Shown here: positions 26,738 through 38,560 of the stretch, piece after piece
How the letters are laid out: each line of letters opens with the position of its first letter
Numbering within the stretch: position 1 is the stretch's first letter
Assembly (NCBI GenBank): GCA_013396995.1
Contig: VWZP01008598.1
Span: 959,382-1,023,381, forward strand
Direction of reading: 5' to 3'
Length of the DNA: 64,000 bases
From: Dicaeum eximium
Lineage: Eukaryota > Chordata > Aves > Passeriformes > Dicaeidae
Made by a program: the position numbers and the translations under genes
Notes under the pieces: generated by a model
Seen by the model: only the letters and a program-made list of their open reading frames with translations
The model's database searches: none
What the model was told of the DNA's origin: nothing

Positions 26738-29700
26738 CCAGAAAAAAATCCAAACAACAATAGAACAAAGTACAGAAATAACCATATAGAAGGGAAACTC
26801 ATCAGATCTATTTGCAAAGTTAAATTTAAGCTGAACATTAATGAACACGTTTGTCCTTTCACTATTCAAAGTGAAGTAAAAATATTTGCTGGGTCAGTAA
26901 CATCTGCTGTAATATGCATGGCAGAAGTCTAGCACTGATGGAAAGGAAATGAGCACTTCTATTCCCTCAAACAGGCTGCAGCCTTTCTTCACAAGACAAC
27001 AACTTGATTTCCAAGTGTGAACTGAGGGTATGGCCTACATCAGAAAAAAAAAATATTTTCATAAAGGACTGAAAAAAAGAAAATCTTTTCAATGCATAAC
27101 CACAATTAAGGAATTAGGATCTCTTTCGGTCTCTAGCAGCAAGCTGAATAAGTCAGTAAGTAATAATTTCAAGCACTGATCCACTGAATGCACTAATTCC
27201 ACTGTTCCTCAAAGTCTCACTAGGCATAGTGAGTGAGTAGGTGAAGAACGAGCTTTAGGCTTCCCTCTTTTCTCCCATACCAGACACTATCATCTAGCTT
27301 ATTAAAAATAGTGCTGAAATACGTGTGATGTCTAAGAGCAAAAGGACTCTGCACTGTAAAGACCAGAAAGAGTAGACAGCATAATCTGTCTGCTGAGCTA
27401 CAGGCAGCATGCCCAGGAGGAAAGCAGCAAACTCCAAAGAAAAACAAACAGGACGTAGTAGCCACACTACTAAATGTTAAGTTGTCTAGTAAAAAGAAAT
27501 CTGAGAGACTTCAGAGACAGTGTACAATAAATATGCACAGCAGCTGTAGCCAACACAGCCAGTGCTGCACTTCTTTGAGCAGCCGAAGTGCAAGAAAGCA
27601 AACAACTACAGGAAAATGAAGCCAGTTAAGTATTTAGAAAAACAAAACTAATTATAGTTATAGAAGGGGCAGAGAGGGAGGAAGGTTGTCAAACTACAAA
27701 AGCAGACCTGTATAACTAAAACATACAATATTAAAAAGTTCTACCCATGATGACTCTACAGAACCATTCAGGCCAGCCACACATGTTAACAGTTTTTTGT
27801 AATAGTTCAACCTCCATTAGAATAAGCTAGGCAATTAATTCCTTGAAAATAAAGTAAACCTTTTTTGCATTTTAGATGAAAAACTGAAGTACAAGAACAC
27901 TGTTTTAAAGCTTCTCGAGTGTTTGTGCATTTTCCCCTTTGTTCTGGCTTTAAAAAACCCTTAGTCTGCCTGCAGAGAGCAGCACACAAACCACCATCAC
28001 ACAGCAACTTGCATCCAACTGAAATGACCGACTCGAAATCACATTTCACAGTGAAGTGACCGATTATCTTCCACTCTATAAAGTCGGGGTTGAAATGAAA
28101 CGGCAGCTGGGGACCTTGTGTCAAGAACAGCATCAGATCACACAGCATCAACCACACATCACTCGGTGTGTTGATCACCACCATTAACCTCCCTAACTCT
28201 TCCTCAGTTCTGCTCTCCTTAAATGCTTATTCCAATACAAACCCTGAACCAAGGACTGAAGATGAAAGATACAAAAGAAAAAAAATTATTAAAAATTACC
28301 AAAAAAACCAAACCCAACTACGGAAGATCCCTGGATACAAAGCCTCCAAGGAAAAAAAACCCACTAAACACAAACAAACAATTCCAACAAGAATGAAAAC
28401 AAACTGTTATTCCACTTCATATTTAACATGTCTCATGTGTATTCAGCTTGTGGATATTTCCCAAAAGACATTTAATAAAAGATTTTAAAATAATTTTAAA
28501 ACCCCCCAAAAAAACCCTACCAGCCAATACCAAAATGGTGGCATCTTTCAGACAGTTTTATCTTACACTACTTTCATCTCCTACAACATCAACTAAAGGA
28601 TGGTTTTGAAACAGCCATTTTTAAGGAAAAGGAAATTCTTCCCAGTAGGTCAGTACCTCTACATTTCGAGAGTCTCACTTAGCACTAGAAACACAGAAGG
28701 AAAAAAGCACAGTAAATATTAAGAAACAAACTAACATGTCATGCTGCAATGTATCATTTAGTTCCTTCCTCATATCCTTTTTCAGTTCCTTCAGGTTCAC
28801 CCTAACACTGCATTTTCCTTCAAAATCTACATACAGATTAATTAGTTAACTGAAAGATTCAGCAGGTGATGATCAAAAAAACATAATGGGAAAAAAAGCA
28901 ACCCACGAACAAACCCAAACCAACTGATTCCCACACCAAATCTCTGGGTGAAGCAGCAGCAACAGCACAGGCATCTCATATAAGCCCAAGTACAGAAGTG
29001 AGTTTCTCAGGAAGAGTAGATTGCTGCAATCCAGTTGGCAGGATTTCAACCAAGGGACTCTGAAAAAGGCATTTTCAGGTGTGCACTTTGCACTTCCTTC
29101 TGTTCCATGCCTGGAATCCTCACAGAAATTAACTCCCCAGGAGCACATCCCATTCTCCCTCCTCATCAAGCAGCTGTAAGGATGGCAGGACAAGAAATAG
29201 CATTATTACAGCTCTATCCCAAAGGGTTACTATCAGATCTAGTAAAATTTCTTGAACATGTAGGTGCAGAAATGCTAATGAGAGGTGAATCATTCATGCA
29301 AAAATACTCAAGTGCATTCATCAGAGTCTAAATGAAGTGCTTCTCCCCATAAAGAGAGAAATTACAGTATTTCATCCTGATTCTTCTGTTAAGGAGGACA
29401 ATTCTCATTTGAGAAGTAACTAGGGTGAAGGGCTTTTACCATACACTTCTGTATGGTAGATGCAAATCATTCCAATATCGAAGTCATCTGGTTTCCTGTA
29501 TATTCGTATTTTCCTACACTAGTTTCTATGCTGAACTCCTTACCCTCTGCCATAGAGAAGCTTTCAAAAGTCCTGCTGGTTTCACCACAACAGATATTTT
29601 GAGCTAAAATTTTAAGGCACATGTCCCTGTTCCCCCTATAAGAGCATATTTTAATGATACCAAAACACATAATTTAGGCTTTTTAATTATAATTTTCATG

Positions 29701-31981
29701 ATATCCTGAAATCGTATTTTTGTGTTTCAATACTTCTACTACAAGGTTCATCAAACCTTGAGAGAAATCCATAGGGATATTATCACATTACTAATACTTA
29801 GAGAATTTTACCTTTTAACTATTTCCACACTGAGTTCTCTATTAGAATATAAAGAATTCTAATGAGACCAAGATGACTAAAAAAAGACCCAGGTGTTATT
29901 TCAAAGAACTATGCCAAGTCAAGTACTAAAAACCACTCCATGAGTTAAATTTAGATGTTATGAAACACAGCTGGCTGGCTGCATTGTTTTTAATTATCTT
30001 TATTTTTAAGCTAGAGAGATACCACAGAAAGATAGCTCCCATTATAATTACTGTATAAGGAAGACAGTAAGTAAAAGTTAAGATTGTTTCCCTGTGAGTT
30101 GCAATGGCGACTGATACAAAGAATGGTCCACATCTACAGTAAAATTTACCATCCAGGTTTAATATTGACTATTACAATACAGAGCTGATAAAACTACCAT
30201 TCATCTGTAAAATAGTTTGGCATTTAGAAATCGTAAAGTTTTATTTCATTTACTCTACGTCAAAGATTTAATTTTAACTTGGTGCTTACTGCACGTTTTT
30301 CAAAGAGGAAGGCAACACATCTGAGAGGGACCAAATCGCCAGCAGTCAAACCACTTTGGATGACAAAACTAAAGACTGTAAGGACTGAAGCCACAGAGGG
30401 ATTGCAAACCACCCCAGTGATTAACAGCACCAAAGCTGTTGGTTTCTCAACTCCCCAAATCCTTTTGTTTTTGGCTTCAGTGAGGAAGCTGGCTGTGAAG
30501 AGCGTGCATTACATGGTCCCACACGTACACCAGCTGAGCAGCTATCCTGCATGATCAGCCCTGCCAAATTTTCAAGTGGGAGTTAAATCCTCTCCACCTT
30601 GCTGCCACGCCAGAGTACTTAGCAGGCAAGATGCACAACCAGAAACAACTCAAAGCAACAGGCAAGCCAGGATCATTGTTGATGCCCACAGCAACAAAGA
30701 ACTGAACATACCAAAAATAAGTCACATTTACCTAGGGGTACACTGGATGCCTTGCAGGCACAAGGCCAGGGGCAAGTGAAAATCATTCAGCAACCAGGTT
30801 AGAGGCCATCCATTAAATACTTCTCAGAAGCTGTGTCTTAATCACTATGAAAGTCTTCTTCAAATTAATTCTTTCATATGTTTGGACAAACAACACACCA
30901 GTGGCCCTTCATTACTAACATACTGACATTCAAGTAACTTGGTCTGCATAAAATACTGAGTATTTATACAATTTTGAACTCCCCAACTGAAAATTTCAAC
31001 TGTTCAAAAATTCTGAACACAACAAATCTCAAAAGACCTTCTACAGAGTCCCTGTTATTTAAGACATGAAAAGGAACACCACCACCCAGCTCAAAAATTA
31101 ACTTGCTAAATTTGAAACTGCTGTTAAGGAAAAACTCTCTGCTGAAATTCCCAGCTTTCCTTGCCAAATTTTTATGGGATGGGGGCTGATTACCCCTACC
31201 TTCTCCTCTCTTCAAGCATCTAGTCTTCAGCATTGTTTTGAACTTGTAACATTTAGCCATTTTTTCTTGAACTGATTGAAACAGATTCTTTTTAGTCACA
31301 ATCCTCAACTGTACAACAACCAACCACATACTATGGTTTTTGCCCCAGTCTCTTTGAGGTCTTGTTCCTCATTGTTTCAGTCTCTCACACAGAAACTGCA
31401 GGTTCTTTCCACTGCTCTGAGAACTTACTGGTTTGCAGATGCCCACAGAATTGCAAATAAGAGCACTGAAGGTCAATATTTGGCACAGCTGAACAGCGGG
31501 TGACTGTGAACTTCAGTACCATACTGCAGCAGTTTGCAGTCTATTCTCCTCTAAGCTCTCCCTCAACTAAGTGCTACAAAAATAAAGAACACAGAGGCAA
31601 CAGGATGGCTTCCCTTTACCCATGATCAAGAGATTACTCAGACCTTGATTTCATACCATCTGGCAAAGTCTCCCAAGAAGAAACTAAGATAATCTTGAAT
31701 CTCTTGGTTTGTTAATTCACCTTTAGTAACTACAATTAGGATATGTTTGTTCCCAGAAGCAAGGGATGGGGAGAACTAAGAGGATGGGTTTCTTGGCATC
31801 AGTATACTTTGGAAATTTTCCCTGTCCCAAATGTGAAAGCATTAAATTACATTCAAGCCAGCATCTGGAATTTTACTACAGTGCATATTGGTAAGATCAC
31901 ACATTCAGAAAAGCCTCTGCTGTCAGAAAGCTTCCAGAGAATTACATTTCTCCAGCAACCACTTTAATGCCTCAAAACTGC

Positions 31982-31994
31982 TTTTTTTTTTTTN
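31982..31994. other. 12-base T run ending in a single N
   Basis: T at 31982-31993 is followed by one N, then GGAAGTCAGC. The single ambiguous base at the end of a homopolymer looks like a sequencing or joining uncertainty rather than biology. Confidence 0.9.
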
Positions 31995-34900
31995 GGAAGT
32001 CAGCTAAAACTGATACCACCACAGTCAGGATCTGGTCATGACTACAAGACCCAAGACCCTCTGCACTGTGAGATTTCTGCAACCATCATTAATGAGGGCC
32101 TTAGTTTTGCAAATCACTCTAGAAAAGTCCTAATGTTAATCTAGTATTACCATAAATGTCATAGGCATAGATTCAACAGCCTGTAATAAAAAACCTCTCC
32201 TCACCCATTCAGTGATCAAGGAGTAAGCAACAGGAGCTGAAACAAAAGCCATTGAACTTTGCCCACTTGTGTTTATCCTCAGGTAAGTCACCAGCTCTCA
32301 CCAAGGGGAGAGTACTACATTCTCAACCACTTGCACTAATTTCTCCAACAGCACACAGTCTTCCTCCTTCCCTATCTCAACCACTGGCAGAGTGGAAGTA
32401 AACAAGTTGTACAACTAGATCAATTACCACGTATCTCTGCTGCCTCGGGCTCACTAACGACTGCCAGCCCACATTAGGATTCAGTGTTCGGGTGGGAACA
32501 GCAAATCAAGCTCTCTTTTCTTTGCAGCAGTGCCGTGTTACACCAGTCTAAAGCACACACTAAACCAAGGCTGCATGTAGCTCTCTACTGCCCAAGTGGC
32601 TCTGGTCTCGAACCCACATGCATTTCTTTTTCCATGCCAACACTTCTGTGATCACATGGTCTGAAAGATTCAGGGAGCTCAACTAATAACCATTTTGAGG
32701 AAGAAAAACCAGGCAGACCCTGTGAGCAGAGCTCCATGAACTGACCCACTATTGGGTTGAAGAGGCACCAGGGTGCGCAGAGCAGCCGAACTGCCTCCTT
32801 TCAAGCAGCTGGCTAACAGATTGAACCAGGAACTGCATCACCAGGGTGAGCCCAGGCTGCCCTCCTATCAGTTCTGATAACTGCACATCGAACAAGTGAG
32901 ATTAGCTCACATGCCCAGCTGAAAACTACCCTGCTGTAAGGTTAACTTTCCATTACATCAGCAAGCTCATCTAATCACACCACCATAAAATTGGAAAGTT
33001 TTCCTACACTGTGTGTAGAAATCACATACGATCAAGACAGGGTTTTTCAACTGCAGTCCAGTTACGTATCAGTCTAGGCTGTAAAATCATACGGTAAGGT
33101 TCTTACGAAAGAACAAAAAGGAAAGCAGAGAACACTGCTGGGCACACTAGAATTTCCTGCACACTGTAATAGAATTACATGTAAATGAAATTAAAACATT
33201 GCAACTAGCCAACACTGGAACAAGTTTGATTTCAGCTTTATGTTAATGTTAACTTAGGTGTTCTTAGCAATCTTGACCACCTCACTAGGTCAAGTTTCAT
33301 TTTACTTGGAGTTCAATACAAATTATTACATGAATGGTCTTTTAAATGTACAAGATATTAAAATAGGCAATATTTGATGCATTATTCTTCTACGAATCCA
33401 CCTGCCCATAATTCAGTGACAATCACTGGCAGCAGTACCAACCTTCATGTCACCTTACATTTTTCTCAGCATCAAGTTCAATGACCTACAATGCTTTTTT
33501 AGACAAATGTCACTCCAGAAGTTCTGCCACCAAGGACTTCAGCTGCCTTTCTGAAAGGTTTCTTTGTAATAACATCACTGTATGATAGGCTAATTTCTGC
33601 ATATATTGCGACTGTTTTGATTGGAATTTAATAAACTACTACTCTGTAGTTCAACATTCACCAAGGATGTTGAAGAGCACACCTCATATAACTAGCTTGT
33701 ATTTCTGTTTTGCTGGTCATTCTCCTGTCATGCTTTACTGCACAACACTGGAAAGAAGCTTCATATGGGGTATTCTCTGCTTTAAGAACACACTTCCAAA
33801 GACCACTGTCATCCTTTGATCTTTTTCATCAACCAAAAGAGGAGTATAAAGTAGTTTTTCTTTTCTTCAGATCTCACATCTTTTGTGAGTATGATGCAGT
33901 CTTTCAATTTAAAAAGCTCTATTTTAAAAGTGTCAGACCAAAACTATGCGCTGTATCTTAATATTGATCCCCCTAGAGCTATAATGGGTCATGGGAGGAA
34001 GCAATCTACCTAATGTTTTAATCATTCCTCCCCTTGGTTTCAAATTATTCAAAAGTTATTCAGTTATTTCAAAGAACTCGGATTAAAAAATAAAAAATAA
34101 GAAGCACACAACTATTTAAGTAATAAGAGTAATAACGGTATTTCAGTTCTATTTTAGTTTAAGTGCTTCTGAATGTAACACCCAGATTGATATTGTTCAG
34201 CAATACTGCTCCCAAAATTATTTTCAAATGTGTACTGAGCTATCAGTGCATTAAATGACAGAAATGTGGCATGAAAACAGCCACACAAAGAGCCATTTGA
34301 AAATAAGATACAGAAGTATTCTGTTCCCCATGAGTTGCCTTAAGAAGGGCTGCTGGGCAGTGACTCTGAGCAGCAGCTCTGCCAGCTCGTGCAACCAGCA
34401 GGTTCCTGTAAGGCACATCCTGAAGCATGCAATTGCACCGATGAACAAAAGGCAAAAGATTAAGTGGCTTTTGGGGGAAGTCCAGGACATACATCAGAAC
34501 AAGGTTTAGTCAGGCATGTGTTTTATATTGCTCTGACTGAAACTCTGTCAAAAGGAAAGTAGATACACATTGGCTTCTGAAGTGCTTATGAACCTACTGG
34601 CTACTTTTTGATTTTTAATGTAAAGTAAGGATGCCACCGCTAACAGGAGTTTCACAGCCATGTCCACACAACGAAGCCAATACCTGTTTTTACAGGGCCG
34701 CTGCATTAAAGTTACAAAAGTAAATACTGACTTGATTCTTTCCCATTTAAAAACCCCACAGAACAGAGAAGAGCTACCTGATGACAGTACAGAGTTATCA
34801 GTATGCAGGCATTAAACCAGGGCTGGGAAGATATTTGACTCATCCCTGACATACATGAAACTCACTCTGGCAAGGTGAACAGGAAATCACTGGATTCTGT

Positions 34901-37043
34901 GAACTGAGCTCCTGGCCCTTCGGTTGAGAAATACCTTTAACTCGCTTGTGCCACCATCCCCACCTCTGCAAGACATCTATTCCACAAACATCAGCTTAAG
35001 ACCTTCAAACCCTCCTAGGGAATAGCTTGTGACCGCCTACAGTTTAACACTACCCCAAATTTGAATTACTAATTTAAACGAGGCTTAACTAAACTACTTA
35101 AATGGTGACTAAATGCCATTCTAATTACAGAGCACACATTTGCAATTAACTAGCTCATTTCAGGAGCTGGAGCACCAATTTACAGAAAACAGAATGTAGC
35201 TCACACATACACATCTCTGGTCTAGACAGGTTAAGTGAATAGTCTGGCAATAAACTGAAGCTAAAAAATGTGTGTCATACTACAGTCCTCTCTCCTACAC
35301 CTCCTCTGAGGAAAATTTTCCTTCACTGACTTTATTTTTAAAATGAGGTTTTGAATCTGCAGCTGTTGTATTTGGTAACTATTTGTTGTCTGAATGGGTA
35401 TTTTGCAGTAGTCATAAAAACACCACCGCAGCAGTACTGAGCTACTAGAACTGAAGAAAATAAAGCACACCAAGTATGAGCCTGCCCCATGGAAGAGGCT
35501 AAATACCACTAAGTTGACAGCCATTTAAAGAAAAAAAATTCTGCTGTGCACGTTTAGACATTTCTATGCAAAAAAAAAGAGCAAAACCTCTTGTATTTTA
35601 GCTTACAAAGCAGACAAATCTGACCTTTCATTTCTGGACAAGATAAACAATCAAATGTTTATCCACATCCACAGAAACACACATGCACTGAGCATGTATC
35701 TGAAGCACTGCTTTAACTGAGACCTGTTACTTGTCTTTATGGGTAAACAGAAGGAAATGCCGTCAGTTATTATCAGTGCATGGATGACATGCACAGTTCT
35801 TGTTACATCTGCTTCAATTTCAAAATGACTTGAGTAACAACCCTCTCTTCCATAGTACCAAACACAGAACAGGTGACACTCTTGGATTCCAATTCAGGTT
35901 TCAACACAGACAAGGTAGTAATTAACCTCTAAAGCAATGGCTTCTTGAAACCCACTCTCCCAAGGTAAAAAATTTCTATTTATTGGTTTTTGTTACTCAC
36001 AAGTCAGTTTAAAAAAATGCAGTAATCCAAAATCAGACTGAATTACTGCTCTTATGTTCACAGATCAACAGCTAAAAATGCTAGTAATCCCACAAACTAA
36101 GCAGGTATCAAGTGAAAGATGCTAAACAATACACAAAAATACATCTTCCCTTATTTCCTAACATTTCAGCAGGTAAAAACATTATAAAGAAGAAGTAATA
36201 TTAGTTTGGTATCCCAGTGAAAATTCCAGACAATAAATTAAATTATCATTTAGCACTGAGAAGCTATTACTACAAAAATTCTCACTTCCATAAGAAGGTA
36301 TAGTCTACCTTTTAGGCCCAGATATACATCGGTGGCCCATCAAACTTTCATGGGAACTAAACGTGCATATTTTACATAAACTGACATTTTTTTGGTCATG
36401 ATATTAACACAGACCATAGGTATTTCTGTATATAGAAACATTTCCTTCAGTGAGCACAACCTGAAGCCACTGTCAGTCAGAGGGAAATTACAATGGCCAG
36501 GAAAAAACATTCAGTGAATGGGTAGCTCTGACAGCCTTCTGTTCAGCGGTATTTCATCTGCAGGAGGCGGCACACAAACTGCACGCAGAAGATTCCTGAA
36601 CGCTGTCTTTTCTTGGAATTACATTTGCACGTAACTGGTTCAGCATGAAGCCAACAACTTCACGCTAAAGTAAGTTTAGCCGTTTTTCCTTAAGTCGCCT
36701 ATTAAAACAATCTTCGTGCATAATCGCCCCTTATTCCCAGCCACCCTCCCGAAACACTAAACACCCCTCCAATTTATTCTGCAAGACTGGTTCGCTAAGC
36801 GAGCGGATCAAACAGAAACTGCTCAAAAAGGAGTTTCATACAGACTCCCGGGGCAGCTGTTCGAAAATTGTAATTTCTACTTTCTCCTTTTTACAAACGA
36901 CCGGCCGAGGCCCCTCGGGCTGCAGGGGCACGGGCTGGGCCAGCGGGGCAGAGCGGGCGAGCGCCCCTGCAGGGGCCAATACCAAGCGAGACACAGCCCT
37001 CCAAAAATGCCTGAGAGAGGAAGGAAGGGAAAAAAAAAAAAAA

Positions 37044-37518
37044 NNNNNNNNNNNNNNNNNNNNNNNNNNNNNNNNNNNNNNNNNNNNNNNNNNNNNNNNN
37101 NNNNNNNNNNNNNNNNNNNNNNNNNNNNNNNNNNNNNNNNNNNNNNNNNNNNNNNNNNNNNNNNNNNNNNNNNNNNNNNNNNNNNNNNNNNNNNNNNNNN
37201 NNNNNNNNNNNNNNNNNNNNNNNNNNNNNNNNNNNNNNNNNNNNNNNNNNNNNNNNNNNNNNNNNNNNNNNNNNNNNNNNNNNNNNNNNNNNNNNNNNNN
37301 NNNNNNNNNNNNNNNNNNNNNNNNNNNNNNNNNNNNNNNNNNNNNNNNNNNNNNNNNNNNNNNNNNNNNNNNNNNNNNNNNNNNNNNNNNNNNNNNNNNN
37401 NNNNNNNNNNNNNNNNNNNNNNNNNNNNNNNNNNNNNNNNNNNNNNNNNNNNNNNNNNNNNNNNNNNNNNNNNNNNNNNNNNNNNNNNNNNNNNNNNNNN
37501 NNNNNNNNNNNNNNNNNN
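37044..37518. other. assembly gap (475 N) inside the CpG island
   Basis: This is a run of 475 N directly after a 14-base A run (37030-37043). It lies in intron 1 of the proposed model, about 200 bases downstream of the exon 1 donor. It could hide an alternative first exon, for example one encoding a mammalian-type septin-7 N terminus ending in phase 0. Reading frames drawn across it are meaningless. Confidence 0.99.
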
Positions 37519-37722
37519 TCTGAGGAGGACGAGGAAGGCGGGGGGCGGCCAAAGGGACGGGGGGCCCCGCGGCGGGGCCGCCGTGATGGGAGCTTCGGCG
37601 GTGCCCGCTGTATCCCACCCCGCCGCGCGCCTCTCAGCCCACCCATCGCGGAGACCCCACGGCCGCAGGCTCGCACTGTCACGGCCTCCCCGCCGCGCCT
37701 CGGCCCCGGGCTGGACACTCAC

Positions 37723-37726
37723 CCAT
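37723..37726 (-). CDS. SEPTIN7: SEPTIN7 exon 1, coding end (ATG + G, then GTGAGT donor)
   Basis: On the minus strand the sequence AGCGCCATGG is followed at once by GTGAGT, a near-perfect splice donor at 37722-37717. The ATG has a strong Kozak context (G at -3, G at +4). If used, exon 1 contributes only ATG plus one base, so it leaves in phase 1. The next exon I find (20688) enters in phase 1 and gives Met-Asp-Glu-Val. Direct joining to the exon at 19093 would instead read ATG GCA ACA GAA GAA CCT TGA, a stop at codon 7, so the middle exon is needed for this start. The 5' UTR must extend to the right into the CpG island. The ATG sits in a CCATGG palindrome, so an ATG also appears on the plus strand; the adjacent donor favours the minus strand. 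The alternative is that this is a noncoding first exon and translation begins elsewhere. Confidence 0.72.
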
Positions 37727-38069
37727 GGCGCTGGCCGGCGGCGGTGCGGCTGCCGCTGCTGACGCTAGGCTCCGGCTGGCTGCTCGTCCTCCCGCCCTGC
37801 CTCCCTCAGCCGCGGCGGCACCGAGCGGGCCGCCCCCTCCTCCCCGAGCGCCTCCCGCCAGCCAACCCGGCGGCGATTCTCCAACGCCCCCTACGCCGAT
37901 TCCGCCGAGGGGCCGCGGCCCTTCCGCACACGGCGCCTACGCGCTCCCGCGGCCGGACGGACTTAGCGGCTCCGCTCCCGCCGCCGCCTCTGCCTGCTCC
38001 TCCTTCTCCCTCGCCGCCTCCGCCCAGCTCCTCACACGCTCCCCGCCCGCCTCTCCGAGCGCACAGCGG

Positions 38070-38076
38070 CTTCCGG
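38070..38076 (-). promoter_or_regulatory. ETS-like site
   Basis: CTTCCGG on the plus strand is CCGGAAG on the minus strand, the core recognised by ETS factors such as GABP. It lies inside the CpG island about 345 bases upstream of the proposed exon 1 donor. Motif match only. Confidence 0.4.
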
Positions 38077-38149
38077 CTCAGCCCCTTCGCCCGGCGCTGT
38101 CCCCACGTCTCTCCCCCGCCCCTCCCAGCCCCGGGTCGGTCTCGCTGTT

Positions 38150-38156
38150 ACTTCCT
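38150..38156 (-). promoter_or_regulatory. ETS-like site (AGGAAGT)
   Basis: On the minus strand this reads AGGAAGT within GGGAGGAAGTAACAG, a second ETS-type core 80 bases from the first. Motif match only. Confidence 0.35.
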
Positions 38157-38193
38157 CCCGCGCCGCGCTGGAGAACAGAGGGGCCGCTCGGAG

Positions 38194-38201
38194 GCCATTT
38201 T
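38194..38201 (-). promoter_or_regulatory. YY1-like site (AAAATGGC)
   Basis: On the minus strand the sequence is TTCCAAAATGGCCTCC, matching the AAnATGGC core of YY1. In housekeeping promoters this motif usually sits just downstream of the start site in the direction of transcription, which would fit a minus-strand start slightly to the right. Two further YY1-like cores lie nearby: AAGATGTCCGCC on the plus strand at 38269-38280, and AAGAATGGCC on the minus strand at 38331-38340. Confidence 0.4.
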
Positions 38202-38560
38202 GGAAGCGGGCGCACGCTGCGGGAGTGCGAAGGCCGCACGGCGCGCAGGCCGGGCTCTGCCCGGATCAAAGATGTCCGCCGGCCTTGACGCGCGGGGCGA
38301 GGCGGTCGCGCCGCTCCCGCCTTGCGCCGGGGCCATTCTTGGAGCGGAGGTGCTCCATGCGCGCCTGCCGGGGCCCAGGCCGCGCCGGGGACCCTGCGCT
38401 GTCTGCGGCCGCCCACGCAGGCGGCGTAAGGAGAGGCCGCCGAGAGAACGGCACCGTTATGGGCAGAGCGAGCCGCCCTTAGCCCTGGGGAGCCTCGGGC
38501 TGCGGCGCTCGACTCGCTGCTCCCCCCTCGTAGGCACGTTTGGGTGCCCAGGTCCCCTCT

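Larger units (their letters stand above)
20689..37722 (-). other. SEPTIN7: SEPTIN7 intron 1
   Basis: This is a 17,034-nt first intron from the promoter-proximal GTGAGT donor to the CCTTTCAG acceptor. It holds a minus-strand CR1 fragment (22.0 kb), an AT-rich LTR-like element (23.6-24.1 kb), A homopolymers at 25261-25274 and 26723-26737, a single N at 31994 and the large gap at the CpG-island end. No further exon with convincing coding content was found. The reading frames at 23092-23520, 27807-28184, 30279-30554 and 30964-31329 look like chance. Confidence 0.75.
1..38300 (-). other. SEPTIN7: SEPTIN7 transcription unit, 5' part (partial)
   Basis: Three exons on the minus strand share matching splice phases and start in a CpG island: 37726-37723 (ATG plus G), 20688-20591 and 19093-18991. 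The last one encodes the segment just before the GTPase domain of septin 7. Septin 7 is a GTP-binding cytoskeletal protein that assembles with SEPT2- and SEPT6-group septins (and SEPT9) into hexamers or octamers that form filaments at the cleavage furrow, cilia base and dendritic spines. Only about 48 codons fall in the window; the P-loop exon and everything after it lie beyond base 1. The right-hand limit is approximate because the transcription start cannot be read from sequence alone. Identity rests on the exon at 19 kb, which matches septin 7 and differs from the close paralogue SEPT2 (YRKSVKRGF here, HRKSVKKGF in SEPT2). Confidence 0.9.
36880..38560. promoter_or_regulatory. SEPTIN7: CpG island promoter of SEPTIN7
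   Basis: This is the only strongly GC-rich, CpG-rich stretch in the window, about 1.7 kb including a 475-base gap. It contains the ATG-G|GTGAGT first exon on the minus strand. I see no TATA box close to that exon. ETS-like and YY1-like sites typical of housekeeping CpG-island promoters are present between 38.07 and 38.34 kb. Base composition changes on either side: the plus strand is A/C-rich to the left and T/G-rich to the right. That fits transcription leaving the island in both directions. Confidence 0.88.

Noticed and set aside
27807..28184. 125-codon minus-strand frame in SEPTIN7 sense orientation
   Set aside because: Translation is not like any protein I know, and no acceptor/donor pair fits the septin-7 phases.
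30964..31329. 121-codon minus-strand frame
   Set aside because: Composition typical of translated intron; no motif or splice support.
37000..37043. Minus-strand pyrimidine tract plus CTCTCAG resembling a splice acceptor
   Set aside because: It directly follows the gap's homopolymer, lies a few hundred bases after the exon 1 donor and is not followed by a frame compatible with septin 7.
36836..37762. Long reading frames on both strands spanning the N gap (up to about 280 codons)
   Set aside because: Most of their length is N, and the flanks are GC-rich low-complexity sequence.
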